Assembly: GCF_018221465.1 (NCBI RefSeq)
Contig: NZ_JAAIKR010000004.1
Span: 62,001-126,000 of the forward strand
DNA from: Shewanella intestini
Lineage (GTDB): Bacteria; Pseudomonadota; Gammaproteobacteria; Enterobacterales; Shewanellaceae
Length of the DNA: 64,000 nucleotides
Direction of reading: 5' to 3'
Shown here: piece by piece, positions 18,084 to 27,865 of the stretch
How positions within the stretch are numbered: the stretch's first letter is position 1
Layout of the letters: each line of letters begins with the position of its first letter
Translations under genes and position numbers: made by a program
The notes under the pieces: generated by a model
Seen by the model: only the letters and a program-made list of their open reading frames with translations
Databases searched by the model: none
Told to the model about the DNA's origin: nothing

Positions 18084-20477
18084 ATGGCACGAGGTCATTT
18101 ACATAAGTTTGGCGGTTCAAGTTTGGCAGATGCTGACTGTTATCGCCGTGTGGCCCATATTTTGCTCACCCATGGCAATAGCGATGACTTAGTGGTGGTA
18201 TCTGCAGCAGGTAAAACCACCAATTTTTTATATAAGCTACTAAAGCTGCGTGAAGAAGGTCAATTGTGGCAAGAAGAGCTACAAGTACTGATTAGTTTTC
18301 AGCAAAAGTTAATTGAGCAACTGTTGTCTAATCAACAGGCGCGTGACTTACGCGAGCGCTTATCAACCGATAAAGCTCAGTTGATGTCGTTATTGTCATT
18401 GCCTTCTAGAAATAGCTACCAGTTAAATCAAGTAGTTAGCTTTGGTGAGCGTTGGTCTGCCAGATTGATGGCCGCGCTACTTAGAGAGTCGGGCGTGGGG
18501 GCATCTAATGTTGATGCTTGTGCTATTTTGCTCGCCGATGAAGGCGGTGTTCCCAATATTCGTTTGGCCGAGTCGCATGACAAAGTGCAGGCGTTATTGG
18601 CCAAACACCCCAATGAACGCGTCATTATCACCGGTTTTATTTGCGCAAATGATAAAGGCGATACCCTTTTGCTTGGGCGTAATGGCTCTGACTACAGCGC
18701 GACGTTAATTGCCAGCCTAGCTGACATTGGCCGGGTGACGATTTGGACCGACGTTGAAGGGGTATTTAATGCCGACCCTAATAAGATTAATGACGCAAGA
18801 TTACTGAATAGTTTGTCGTTAGCAGAGGCTGACAAGTTAGCCCATTTAGGTTCGCCAGTGCTGCATTGCCGCACATTGCAGCCATTATTTAATACCAAGG
18901 TTAGCTTGGCTGTGCGCTCAAGTTACGCTTCACATACTGACTTCACGTTAATTGCGCCGCAAAGCTCATCAGCCAGTGCACCGGTTGTGACCAGCTTGAA
19001 TAAAGTGGCGTTATTGTCGTTTAAAATTGGCGGTTCACTTGATGCACTTATTAGCTTACTTAAAGAGCAAACATTAACGCCATTGGCGTCGTGGTCGTAT
19101 GCACAACAAAAGGTTGAGCTAGCGTTCACGGTTGAAAATAAAGAGTTAGTAGAACAGTTATTGTCGAGCAAGGCACAAGAATTTGAAATTAGTGCTTTAA
19201 ATAGCCATACCGACATGGGGCTAGTGGCATTAGTGAGCGCAGATGCCAAGCTATTTCATCGCAGCTTTGCCCGTTTACTAAGTCGTGACGCAAAACCTGT
19301 GTTTGAAGACGCATTAAGTTTGGTTACGCTGGTGCCTCAAGCTCAAGTTAATCTATTAACCCAAAAAGTTCATCGTCGCTGCGCAGGTCCACGTATGCGT
19401 ATTGGCGTGCTGCTACTCGGTGTTGGCAATATTGGTGAAGCGTGGATAAATTTATTTAAACGTTCTAGCACCATGCTTAACCGAGAGCTTGAAGCCACGG
19501 TTGAGTTAGTTGGTTTGGTTAGCTCCAAAAAAGCGTTAATTATCGAACAAGGGATTGAGTTAGATTGTTGGCAGCAACAATTTGAGCAAGATGCCAACGA
19601 ATGGAACTATGAGCATTTATTTGAGCAACTTGAAAATGTAAATTGCGACGAGATTGTTGCACTAGACATTAGCGCCAGTGCGCAGTTAACTCAGCAATAC
19701 CCTGAATTATTTAGTCGCGGCGTGCATGTCGTTAGCGCGAATAAATTGGCAGGTTCCGGCCCATTACCTTTTTATCAAGAGTTAAAACAGCAACTCAGTA
19801 ATCGCCGTTTATTTTGGCGTTATAACGCCAGTTGTGGAGCAGGTTTACCGATTCAACATGCTTTGAATGATTTGCACAACAGTGGCGATAACATTGAGGC
19901 TGTTGGTGGTATTTTCTCTGGTACGTTATGTTGGCTATTTGAACATTACAATGGCCAAAAACCGTTCTCTGAATTGGTGACTCAAGCAAGAGTGCTGGGG
20001 ATTACAGAACCGGATCCGCGTGACGATTTATCTGGGCGAGATATGCAACGTAAGCTGCTGATTTTAGCCCGTGAAATCGGTTTGTCGATTGAACTTGAAG
20101 ATATTAAGTTACAGTCGCTAGTGCCGGATGCGTTAGTTGATGTGTCACTGGATGAGTTTTTAGCGCGTATTGATGAGTTAGATGCGGATTTGTTGCAACA
20201 ATTTAATGCGGCAGCTGAGCAAGATAAAGTGCTGCGTTATGTGGCATCACTTGAAAAAGAAGCCGACAAACTTGTGGCTGAAGTCAGTATGCAATGGGTG
20301 GATCAAAATCATCCGTATACCAACTTAACCCCAGGCGATAATGTGTTTGTTATTCGTAGTGCGTTTTATCAAGGTAATCCGCTCATTATTCGTGGACCTG
20401 GAGCAGGACGAGAAGTCACCGCTGCGGCTGTGCAATCTGACTTAGTGCATATCTGCAAAGATCTACTGCAAGAATAA
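18084..20477 (+). CDS. metL: Bifunctional aspartokinase II / homoserine dehydrogenase II
   Basis: Catalyses the first and third steps from aspartate toward methionine. The 797 residues have the kinase domain first (HKFGGSSLADADCY, then GRNGSDYSATLIASL and WTDVEGVFNADP), a regulatory linker at about 310-430, and the dehydrogenase domain (LLGVGNIGEAWINLF Rossmann loop at about 447, HVVSANKLAGS, GGIFSGTLCWLF). It matches MetL rather than ThrA at the N-terminus and is second in the metBL operon. A tetraloop terminator follows. Confidence 0.96.
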   Translation: MARGHLHKFGGSSLADADCYRRVAHILLTHGNSDDLVVVSAAGKTTNFLYKLLKLREEGQLWQEELQVLISFQQKLIEQLLSNQQARDLRERLSTDKAQLMSLLSLPSRNSYQLNQVVSFGERWSARLMAALLRESGVGASNVDACAILLADEGGVPNIRLAESHDKVQALLAKHPNERVIITGFICANDKGDTLLLGRNGSDYSATLIASLADIGRVTIWTDVEGVFNADPNKINDARLLNSLSLAEADKLAHLGSPVLHCRTLQPLFNTKVSLAVRSSYASHTDFTLIAPQSSSASAPVVTSLNKVALLSFKIGGSLDALISLLKEQTLTPLASWSYAQQKVELAFTVENKELVEQLLSSKAQEFEISALNSHTDMGLVALVSADAKLFHRSFARLLSRDAKPVFEDALSLVTLVPQAQVNLLTQKVHRRCAGPRMRIGVLLLGVGNIGEAWINLFKRSSTMLNRELEATVELVGLVSSKKALIIEQGIELDCWQQQFEQDANEWNYEHLFEQLENVNCDEIVALDISASAQLTQQYPELFSRGVHVVSANKLAGSGPLPFYQELKQQLSNRRLFWRYNASCGAGLPIQHALNDLHNSGDNIEAVGGIFSGTLCWLFEHYNGQKPFSELVTQARVLGITEPDPRDDLSGRDMQRKLLILAREIGLSIELEDIKLQSLVPDALVDVSLDEFLARIDELDADLLQQFNAAAEQDKVLRYVASLEKEADKLVAEVSMQWVDQNHPYTNLTPGDNVFVIRSAFYQGNPLIIRGPGAGREVTAAAVQSDLVHICKDLLQE

Positions 20478-20533
20478 CGACGAGTTTTGTCGATAAGGTT
20501 GCCAATTTAGGTTGCGGCCATCTAATGAAAACC

Positions 20534-20557
20534 AAAGGCTCTTCGGAGCCTTTTTTT
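20534..20557 (+). terminator. Terminator of metBL
   Basis: AAAGGCTC-TTCG-GAGCCTTT hairpin followed by T residues. Confidence 0.95.
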
Positions 20558-20662
20558 GTGTCTTTGCATTTTGCTCATGATCGCCTTGAGCAGCATTCAT
20601 TGGCTTTGACACGTAAATCTATGGATTTTGTCTTGACTTCAAACACCAGTGTTCTAGTATGT

Positions 20663-20686
20663 AGACATATAGACGTCCAAACGGCT
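20663..20686 (+). promoter_or_regulatory. MetJ operator in front of metF
   Basis: Three abutting Met boxes, AGACATAT, AGACGTCC, AAACGGCT, with a weaker unit before them. They end 75 bases upstream of metF. Confidence 0.88.
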
Positions 20687-20748
20687 AAAAGAGCAAAAGC
20701 CAACTGCCTTCTTTAGTTTACTTGGTTTGGCAATATTTTTTGAAGTAG

Positions 20749-21654
<906 letters not shown>

Positions 21655-21693
21655 TAGGCCTATTTACCGTATTAATGTTGCCATTGTAATCAT

Positions 21694-21723
21694 AAAACCT
21701 CGTTGAACTAACGAGGTTTTTTT
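21694..21723 (+). terminator. Terminator of metF
   Basis: Perfect 11-bp stem AAAACCTCGTT with AACGAGGTTTT, loop GAACT, then T. Confidence 0.95.
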
Positions 21724-21814
21724 ATTTGAAAAAGATGCCGTTAAATAGCGAATCGTTAGTGATAAACTTAAGCGAGATGTAGTTAACTGTGTGCTTTATT
21801 AAGGATGGTATTTA

Positions 21815-22072
21815 ATGACTATGACGATTGCAGAGACACAAGTTTGTCCTATCTGCCAAGCAAAAAACCAATGTGCAATGGCTGTTGGTAAAAGTATTCA
21901 CGGTTGTTGGTGCTTAACGCAGCCGCACTCTATTGCTGCTGCGTTAAGCCGTTTTAAATCTGAGAATCCGCAAATTCAATTCAAACATAAACAATGTATA
22001 TGCCCGCAATGCGCTCAAGCGATGATTGATGCAAGCTGTGAGGTCTCTGACGTTGAAATCTACATACCTTAA
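21815..22072 (+). CDS. Cysteine-rich CWC family protein
   Basis: 85 residues with the cysteine pattern of the Cys_rich_CWC family: CPICQAKNQC, the eponymous GCWC, then CICPQCAQAM. The eight or so cysteines suggest a zinc or iron-sulfur site. Cytoplasmic, no signal peptide. AAGGA precedes the ATG. Function of the family is unknown. The 267 bases after it show nothing definite. Confidence 0.82.
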   Translation: MTMTIAETQVCPICQAKNQCAMAVGKSIHGCWCLTQPHSIAAALSRFKSENPQIQFKHKQCICPQCAQAMIDASCEVSDVEIYIP

Positions 22073-22339
22073 TCCACCTCTTTTGTGCCTGTTTTTATCA
22101 TCCTATTGATTAATCTTCTTTATGTTGTTGATGACTGTCTTTTGCTGTGAACAGCGTGACGGTCTTGTTTGGCTTGCTGTATAAGTCAGTGTGTGTTTTT
22201 GATGTTAACAGGTGTTTAGATTGTTGCGTATTTTGGTTTAATCAGGGTACTCTAAAATAGGGCGGTAACATAAGCCGTTAAGCAAGCCCAATAATAACAA
22301 TAATCAATTAAACGCGAACAAGCGTCAAAGAGGATTTGC

Positions 22340-23698
22340 ATGGAAATAGTGACAGAAGTTGTTAACACCATCAATGGCATTGTATGGGGTGTGCCGATGT
22401 TGGTGATGATCCTCGGAGTTGGGTTATTTTTATCAATTGGTTTAAAACTGATGCCAATCGTTCGATTAGGGACGGGTTTTAGGTTGTTATGGCAGGGGCG
22501 CGAAAGCAATGAAAAGGGTGATGTGAGCCCGTTTAATGCGTTAATGACATCACTGTCAGCCACTATTGGTACCGGTAATATTGCCGGGGTGGCAACGGCC
22601 ATTGTTTTAGGCGGCCCAGGCGCATTATTTTGGATGTGGTGTACTGCGCTGGTGGGAATGGCGACCAAATTTGCAGAGGCGGTATTGGCGGTTAAGTTTC
22701 GAGAAAAAGATGCCAATGGCAATCATGTTGGCGGGCCAATGTATTACATAAAAAATGGCTTAAGCAGTAAGTGGGCATGGTTAGGTACTGCCTTTGCCTT
22801 TTTTGGTGCCTTTGCTGGGTTTGGTATTGGTAATACAGTGCAAACAAATTCAGTTGCTGATGCGATGAATAGTACCTTTGGCGTGCCGGTATGGGTAACA
22901 GGCGTTGTGTTAATGGTATTAGTTGGTGCGGTGTTAATGGGCGGCATTAAACGTATTGCCGTGGTCGCCGGTAAGCTGGTGCCGTTAATGGCACTATTTT
23001 ATATTTCGGCTGGGCTATTTGTGTTGGTGGTTTTTGCTGATCAAATTCCAGCGGCATTTGCGCTGATTATTGAATCTGCATTTAACCCGGTTGCTGCTCA
23101 AGGCGGGTTTGCTGGTGCAGCCGTTTGGGCCGCGATTCGTTTTGGTGTTGCGCGCGGTATTTTCTCAAATGAAGCTGGGTTAGGTAGTGCGCCGATTGCG
23201 CACGCTGCGGCAAAAACAACTGAACCGGTTAAGCAAGGTTTAGTGGCAATGCTTGGTACGTTCATCGACACCATTATTGTGTGTTCAATTACAGGGCTTG
23301 CTATTGTGGTCTCTGGTGTGTGGACTTCAGGCGTCAATGGCGCAGCATTAACCTCGATGGCTTTTGCTCAAGCAATGCCTATTGGGCAGTACATTGTAGC
23401 AATAGCATTATCTGTATTTGCTTTTACCACGATTTTAGGTTGGAGCTTTTACAGTGAAAAGTGTGTGCAGTATTTGTTCGGCGAAAAAGCCATAAAGCCA
23501 TTTAGATTACTCTGGACCATCGTCGTGCCTTTAGGTGCGGTGAGTTCATTAGAGTTTATTTGGTTACTTGCCGATACGTTGAATGCCATGATGGCCATTC
23601 CTAACTTAATTGCATTGGTGTTATTAAGCCCTGTGGTATTTAAGTTAACCCGAGAGTACTTCGCTAAGCAGTCATTAGCCGCGGTAACAGATAAATAA
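22340..23698 (+). CDS. Sodium:alanine/glycine symporter, AGCS family
   Basis: Inner-membrane importer driven by sodium. The 452 residues have about ten to eleven membrane helices and the AGCS blocks ALMTSLSATIGTGNIAGVATA, FAEAVLAVKFREKDANG, GGPMYYIKNGL, and FSNEAGLGSAPIAHAAAKT. GAGG lies before the ATG. Single gene with a terminator. The choice between alanine, glycine and glutamine cannot be read from the sequence. Confidence 0.95.
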   Translation: MEIVTEVVNTINGIVWGVPMLVMILGVGLFLSIGLKLMPIVRLGTGFRLLWQGRESNEKGDVSPFNALMTSLSATIGTGNIAGVATAIVLGGPGALFWMWCTALVGMATKFAEAVLAVKFREKDANGNHVGGPMYYIKNGLSSKWAWLGTAFAFFGAFAGFGIGNTVQTNSVADAMNSTFGVPVWVTGVVLMVLVGAVLMGGIKRIAVVAGKLVPLMALFYISAGLFVLVVFADQIPAAFALIIESAFNPVAAQGGFAGAAVWAAIRFGVARGIFSNEAGLGSAPIAHAAAKTTEPVKQGLVAMLGTFIDTIIVCSITGLAIVVSGVWTSGVNGAALTSMAFAQAMPIGQYIVAIALSVFAFTTILGWSFYSEKCVQYLFGEKAIKPFRLLWTIVVPLGAVSSLEFIWLLADTLNAMMAIPNLIALVLLSPVVFKLTREYFAKQSLAAVTDK

Positions 23699-23715
23699 TC
23701 GCAGTCTTTTGACAT

Positions 23716-23743
23716 AAAAAAGGCCCTGAATAAGGGCCTTTTT
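23716..23743 (+). terminator. Terminator of the AGCS symporter
   Basis: AAAAAGGCCCT, loop of about five bases, AGGGCCTTTTT. It can also serve the convergent small gene at 23755. Confidence 0.95.
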
Positions 23744-23754
23744 AGTGATTAATG

Positions 23755-23928
23755 TTACATAAAGTCATCTTCAATATCCTTGCGTAATTGTGCATTATCA
23801 AGGAAATCATCCAGTTTTCTTCTGACCTCTCTTTTATGCTCAAGTACTTGTGCTGCTTTAATATTTCTTGGTTTAGACATTTCTTCAAGTTCAATGTCAT
23901 TTGGGACGTGTTCGGTTAGGTTTGCCAT
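23755..23928 (-). CDS. Small charged protein, PA3496-like (tentative)
   Basis: 57 residues from the ATG at 23928, which has a perfect AAGGAGG spaced by five bases. The C-terminal half (KREVRRKLDDFLDNAQLRKDIEDDF) is a highly charged helix resembling the RRxLEDxLExxxLRxxLxD pattern of short PA3496-type proteins. No signal peptide or membrane segment. An in-frame ATG at 23955 adds nine residues without a ribosome site. The strong ribosome site and separate position support a real gene; function unknown. Confidence 0.72.
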   Translation of the reverse strand: MANLTEHVPNDIELEEMSKPRNIKAAQVLEHKREVRRKLDDFLDNAQLRKDIEDDFM

Positions 23929-24110
23929 AACGACCTCCTTAATGGGCGTTAGCATGTTATGTGGAAAAGCTTTACACGTTTAGTTTCAGCTTAGCAGTAA
24001 ATGATGAAGTTGCTATTACATCTTTAACGGTGTTTTTAAGCCGAAATTTAAGTGATTAAAAAGCTGAATAAAACAGTATTAATTAAGTACTACTTTTATG
24101 ACACCCTGAT

Positions 24111-24214
24111 GACGAAATGACGAAATGACGAAATGACGAAATGACGAAATGACGAAATGACGAAATGACGAAATGACGAAATGACGAAATGACGAAATGA
24201 CGAAATGACGAAAT
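24111..24214. repeat. Octamer tandem repeat GACGAAAT, 13 perfect copies
   Basis: Thirteen identical 8-bp units without a single mismatch. Because eight is not a multiple of three, any frame through it gives a 24-base period and an artificial eight-residue repeat; it does not look coding. Confidence 0.97.
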
Positions 24215-24234
24215 AGAAAATTTGGCGGGGAAAT

Positions 24235-24262
24235 AACAATGCCACCGATAGGTGGCATTGTT
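24235..24262. repeat. Perfect inverted repeat, 12-bp arms, loop GATA
   Basis: AACAATGCCACC and GGTGGCATTGTT around four bases. It lies 20 bases beyond the octamer block and about 140 bases downstream of the TorF-like gene. No T run follows on either strand, so it is not a standard terminator, though it could protect the 3' end of that transcript. Confidence 0.75.
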
Positions 24263-24402
24263 GGGTTAGTGCTTTTGATGCATTGCGCTAACACAGTTGT
24301 GATGACTTGCATTTAACAACGTTGAGTTGCTAACCCTATGGTTGAGATTAAACAAACCATCTTTACTGAATATTTTCTATGTCTCCTATGTTAGCGATGA
24401 GA

Positions 24403-25092
24403 TTAAAGTTCAAAGCCAAATGAATATCCAATTACTAATTTGGCGTCATCATCGTCAAGGTCGGTTTTCGATACCATAAACGACACATCGCCTAGGTCAG
24501 TAGCCGCGCTTAATGACACATTATATTCAGAGTAACTATCGGTATTAAACCAACTGGTGATCACATCACCTTTTGAGTAACCGTAATGCAAACCTAAGGT
24601 CAGTTTTTGTGTCAAAGGTTGACTGTAGTTAGCTTGCACATAAATCATGTCTTTTGAATCAAGTGGCGATGAAGCGATGTCATCGCCGCCATTAACAGTA
24701 TGCGAATAAGAAATATCAAACGCTTTCCATGCAAGACCGACTGTCACTTCTCCAAAATCAATACTACCTGGTGCATCTGGGTAGCCGTAGTAAAGGTAGT
24801 TAATGTCGTAAGTTAAGTCTTCAGTTATTTCACCACCAAAGCCTGCATATATATCAAGTTCGTATGAAGTGCCATCACCAAAGTCGACATTTGAACCCCA
24901 CGTGCCAAGATAAAATCCGGACTCGTGGGCGTAATCGACACCGCCTTGAATTGCCGCGCCAGAAGATTGTGATACACCGCGCCATAAATAATCCGACGTA
25001 GCGCCGATATTACCGCTAACTTCTGCAAACACAGTACTACTCATTAATAGGCCGGCAGTTAATGCTACTGCTTTGGTTATCGATTTTTTCAT
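24403..25092 (-). CDS. TIGR02001/TorF-family outer-membrane beta-barrel protein
   Basis: 229 residues with signal peptide (cleavage after VFAEVS region, about residue 23) and alternating strands ending in the aromatic-terminated YSFGFEL expected of outer-membrane barrels. The opening SGNIGATSDYLWRGVSQSSGAAIQGG is characteristic of TIGR02001. In Shewanella the family is called TorF after its link to TMAO respiration, but the members are several and their role is uncertain. AAGGGG precedes the ATG. Single gene. Confidence 0.85.
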   Translation of the reverse strand: MKKSITKAVALTAGLLMSSTVFAEVSGNIGATSDYLWRGVSQSSGAAIQGGVDYAHESGFYLGTWGSNVDFGDGTSYELDIYAGFGGEITEDLTYDINYLYYGYPDAPGSIDFGEVTVGLAWKAFDISYSHTVNGGDDIASSPLDSKDMIYVQANYSQPLTQKLTLGLHYGYSKGDVITSWFNTDSYSEYNVSLSAATDLGDVSFMVSKTDLDDDDAKLVIGYSFGFEL

Positions 25093-25328
25093 GCTATCCC
25101 CTTAAGTTTTATTATTCATCACGCCTTTGGTGCAAACGGTCGACGTGATGCTCGTTAATTGAAATAGAAATAGCGAAACCTATGCCAACTTTAAATGTCA
25201 TTTAAATACAGTAACTTAATGATTTTAGCTGTTATGAGTTAATGAAGGGATGCAACTTTATGTGGCAGCAACGCACCTAGGTAGTGCAACAAAAAACTAA
25301 CATTTGGGCGGGAGATAGAGATAAGCAT

Positions 25329-25354
25329 AAAAAAACCTCCACATGGGAGGTTTT
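25329..25354 (-). terminator. Terminator of the HU gene
   Basis: Read on the minus strand: AAAACCTCC, loop, GGAGGTTTTTTT; 28 bases past the HU stop. Confidence 0.93.
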
Positions 25355-25381
25355 AGTATTAACAGTCGTTAGTTGTAAAAT

Positions 25382-25654
25382 TTAGTTAACGCTGTCTTTT
25401 AGTGTTTTACCGGCTTTAAACTTAGGTACTGTTGCAGCTGCGATTTGGATTTCTTTACCGGTCTGTGGGTTACGACCTGTACGAGCAGCTCGTTCAGATG
25501 TTTCAAAAGAACCAAAGCCTACAATTGAAATTTTATCACCGTTTTTCATTGCTTCAGTTACTGCTTCTTCAAAAGATTTTAGTGCGCGACCTGCTTCAGC
25601 CTTGGTTAGCTCAGCACTTTCTGCCATTTTTGCAATTAATTCACTTTTGTTCAT
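25382..25654 (-). CDS. HU-family DNA-binding protein
   Basis: Nucleoid protein that bends DNA. The 90 residues from ATG 25654 match HU end to end: [34 protein letters not shown], and the arm signature [23 protein letters not shown] with the DNA-intercalating Pro. The frame is open 16 codons upstream, but HU proteins begin MNK. It mixes HupA- and HupB-like positions, so I give no symbol. Single gene. Confidence 0.95.
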   Translation of the reverse strand: MNKSELIAKMAESAELTKAEAGRALKSFEEAVTEAMKNGDKISIVGFGSFETSERAARTGRNPQTGKEIQIAAATVPKFKAGKTLKDSVN

Positions 25655-25740
25655 TTTAGTAGTCTCTACTTTCCATAGGAGTGTTCCAAACTTGATTAAC
25701 ATGCCATAAGCGAATTGGCTTTGAAAGCCTTTTATATGAT

Positions 25741-25764
25741 AAATCCCGCATCAGTGCGGGATTT
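25741..25764 (-). terminator. Hairpin between the double-receiver gene and HU
   Basis: Perfect 10-bp stem AAATCCCGCA with TGCGGGATTT, loop TCAG. It follows the double-receiver stop by 36 bases on the minus strand. Confidence 0.7.
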
Positions 25765-25800
25765 TAAAATAAAAATTGGTTCAAGATCACTTTTTTGCAG

Positions 25801-26598
25801 TTAGTCTTCAAGTAGTTGATATAAAATCTGTTTAACCAGCTGTGGTTCAAATGGTTTATCACATAAAGCATTAACCCCCGCGCTGGAAACATTACTTAAA
25901 TGGGTATCGTTGGCTTCTGAGGACACCATTAAAATAGGAATGTACGATTGCTGAGATTCATTACGAATAAATTGAGTTAATTCTAAGCCATCAACGCTTG
26001 GCATATTGTAATCGGTAATTACCAAATCAAACATTTCTTGTTGCATAATCTGAATAGCTTCTTGACCATCTGCCGCTTCAGTAATGTGCTGAATGCCCAA
26101 ATTACCAATGGTGCGCTTAATAACATTTCGGGCCATGCGGCTGTCATCAACCACTAATACGCGCAGGTCTTGAACATCAAAATGACTCAGGTCGAGTTCT
26201 TCATTGCTAATTAAGTCAATAGTGGAATTGAGTGCAGTGGCTAAATGCTCGGCACTAAAAGGTTTAGGCAAAATAGCGACCACACCTGATTGACGAAAAA
26301 CCTCTAGCTGCTCTCTACGGCACTCACTCGATACCAACATAAATTGAATTTCTTGGTAGCGCACATCTTGTTTAATAAATTTAAGTAATTCAGTGGCTTC
26401 ACCGTCACTGAAATGTAATGCGCTGGCAATTAAGTCTGGTTTATATTTGGCAATATTTTGCTTAGCTTCGGCTATTGTTGTGGCTGTTTGGATCTGGTTG
26501 ACGCCTTCTTTTTGTAAGCGACTAATGATCACTTTCTTTTGCATATCAGAAGGTTCAAGTAACAAAATAGAGAGTTCACTTGGAGATAATTGATGCAT
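25801..26598 (-). CDS. Tandem receiver protein: pseudo-receiver followed by a true receiver
   Basis: 265 residues made only of two CheY-like domains. The second (145-265) has every canonical residue: Asp151/Asp152, phospho-acceptor Asp196 in ITDYNMPSVDG, Ser in MVSSE and Lys248 in CDKPF. The first (8-130) keeps the fold and Lys112 (LPKPF) but has Glu15-Pro16 instead of the acidic pair and Ala60 where the phospho-acceptor should be, so it probably cannot be phosphorylated. No output domain is present, so signalling must be by protein contact. The start at 26598 follows AAGAAG; an in-frame ATG at 26655 has no ribosome site. Confidence 0.88.
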   Translation of the reverse strand: MHQLSPSELSILLLEPSDMQKKVIISRLQKEGVNQIQTATTIAEAKQNIAKYKPDLIASALHFSDGEATELLKFIKQDVRYQEIQFMLVSSECRREQLEVFRQSGVVAILPKPFSAEHLATALNSTIDLISNEELDLSHFDVQDLRVLVVDDSRMARNVIKRTIGNLGIQHITEAADGQEAIQIMQQEMFDLVITDYNMPSVDGLELTQFIRNESQQSYIPILMVSSEANDTHLSNVSSAGVNALCDKPFEPQLVKQILYQLLED

Positions 26599-26751
26599 AT
26601 AAGGCTTCTTAAGCTTTGGCGTAAATGGGAGGGCGAAATATTTTAATCGATACAAGGATTATAGTCATCCAAGTCAGATTTGTTGCACTAAATATCGCCT
26701 GTTAGCGTATTAGGTTTGTGATGTAGGTATCACTTTGTACTAATACTTGTA

Positions 26752-27123
26752 TCAGTTCGCTAAATATTGCTTGATGGGCTTAGTACAGACCACCCACCAT
26801 TGAAAAATGATAATACTCAATAAGCTAAGTGCTAATGGCAGAATAGGAATATTAATGTCATTGACGACAATATTCACATCTTCAGGGGTAATTTGATAAG
26901 CAATTATCGCCACAACCGACATGGCAATGAAGCCTAGTGATTGCAAAATAATGTAGACAAACAGCACAACTCTTGCCCATCTCGTTTTGTAAACTAACCC
27001 GACAATGACCGGAAAAACCCCAATTGTGAGTAAATCAAATGAAGTAAAGCTGATGGCTTTCCATAAACTCACAACGGCCAATAAAATGTAGAGGGTAAAA
27101 AGTAAATAAACGCGGATTGGCAT
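26752..27123 (-). CDS. Small membrane protein, four transmembrane helices
   Basis: 123 residues from the ATG at 27123; helices at about 5-25, 31-45, 49-75 and 92-112. I do not recognise the family. An alternative in-frame ATG at 27195 would lie two bases from the start codon of the divergent DUF4240 gene, which leaves no room for a ribosome site, so I prefer the shorter form. Nothing around it suggests a role. Confidence 0.6.
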   Translation of the reverse strand: MPIRVYLLFTLYILLAVVSLWKAISFTSFDLLTIGVFPVIVGLVYKTRWARVVLFVYIILQSLGFIAMSVVAIIAYQITPEDVNIVVNDINIPILPLALSLLSIIIFQWWVVCTKPIKQYLAN

Positions 27124-27196
27124 GCTCTGTCCATAGGGGATGTCAGTTATTTTGCTGTAGAATAGCGTATTTACGATTATTTGGGGAAGGTTCATT

Positions 27197-27706
27197 ATGA
27201 CACCATCGCAGTTTTGGGCGTTAGTCACTCGTACTTCGGCTACGCAATCCTCTGATGAATGCGTCGCTGCGTTAAAAATGAAGTTATCAAACTTAGACGA
27301 TGATGAATTAGCGGCTTTTGATAAGTGGTTTGGGCAGCAATTGCGTAAAAGTTACACTTGGGATGTATGGGGGGCAGCTTATGTGGTGACAGGCTGTGAT
27401 TCCGAGCATGGTTTTACTGAATTTCAATGTTTTTTATTGTCATTAGGTGAGCAGGTTTACCATGAGGTGATTAACGACCCAGATAGCTTAGCCAAGTTAG
27501 ATGCTTGGCCGTTAGTAGATAATTATGCATATCCTTTTATTGAAGATTATGATTTGATTGCTGGGCAAATATTTGAAGATAGAAACGGCCATGAATTGCC
27601 TTTTGTTCCCGCTGGCACTCATGCTCCTGCGGGTAAAAAGTTTAATCAAAAGCCTAAGTTTTTGCGCAAGTCTTACCCGTTATTAAGCCAAGCATTTCCT
27701 TTTTAA
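27197..27706 (+). CDS. DUF4240 family protein
   Basis: 169 residues beginning MTPSQFWALV and containing FDKWFGQQLRKSYTWDVWGAAYVV and the later FQCFLLSLGEQVYHEV, the usual DUF4240 core. Cytoplasmic; function unknown. GGGGAAGG is six bases before the ATG. It is divergent from the membrane protein at 26752 and closed by a terminator. The 45 C-terminal residues are Lys/Pro-rich and beyond the core domain. Confidence 0.8.
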   Translation: MTPSQFWALVTRTSATQSSDECVAALKMKLSNLDDDELAAFDKWFGQQLRKSYTWDVWGAAYVVTGCDSEHGFTEFQCFLLSLGEQVYHEVINDPDSLAKLDAWPLVDNYAYPFIEDYDLIAGQIFEDRNGHELPFVPAGTHAPAGKKFNQKPKFLRKSYPLLSQAFPF

Positions 27707-27762
27707 AGGCGCTTTTTAAGCTGTGTCATTGACAGGGGTAGGTTATTTTTAGTGTTAGCAAT

Positions 27763-27795
27763 AAAAAACCAAACGGGTAAACGTTTGGTTTTTTT
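27763..27795 (+). terminator. Terminator of the DUF4240 gene
   Basis: AAAAAACCAAACG, short loop, CGTTTGGTTTTTT. Confidence 0.95.
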
Positions 27796-27865
27796 GTTTA
27801 TCGCGTTCAGTTGTCGCTGTGAGTTCACAATGACTTGTCACGGTGACAACTACCGCTTATCCAGT

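Noticed and set aside
18428-19597. Several minus-strand frames inside metL
   Set aside because: They are antisense to a well-conserved enzyme and reflect its codon use only.
24079-24312. Minus-strand frame with an eight-residue repeat (FRHFVISS)
   Set aside because: It is produced only by the GACGAAAT octamer array; no ribosome site, and coding on either side of the array is absent.
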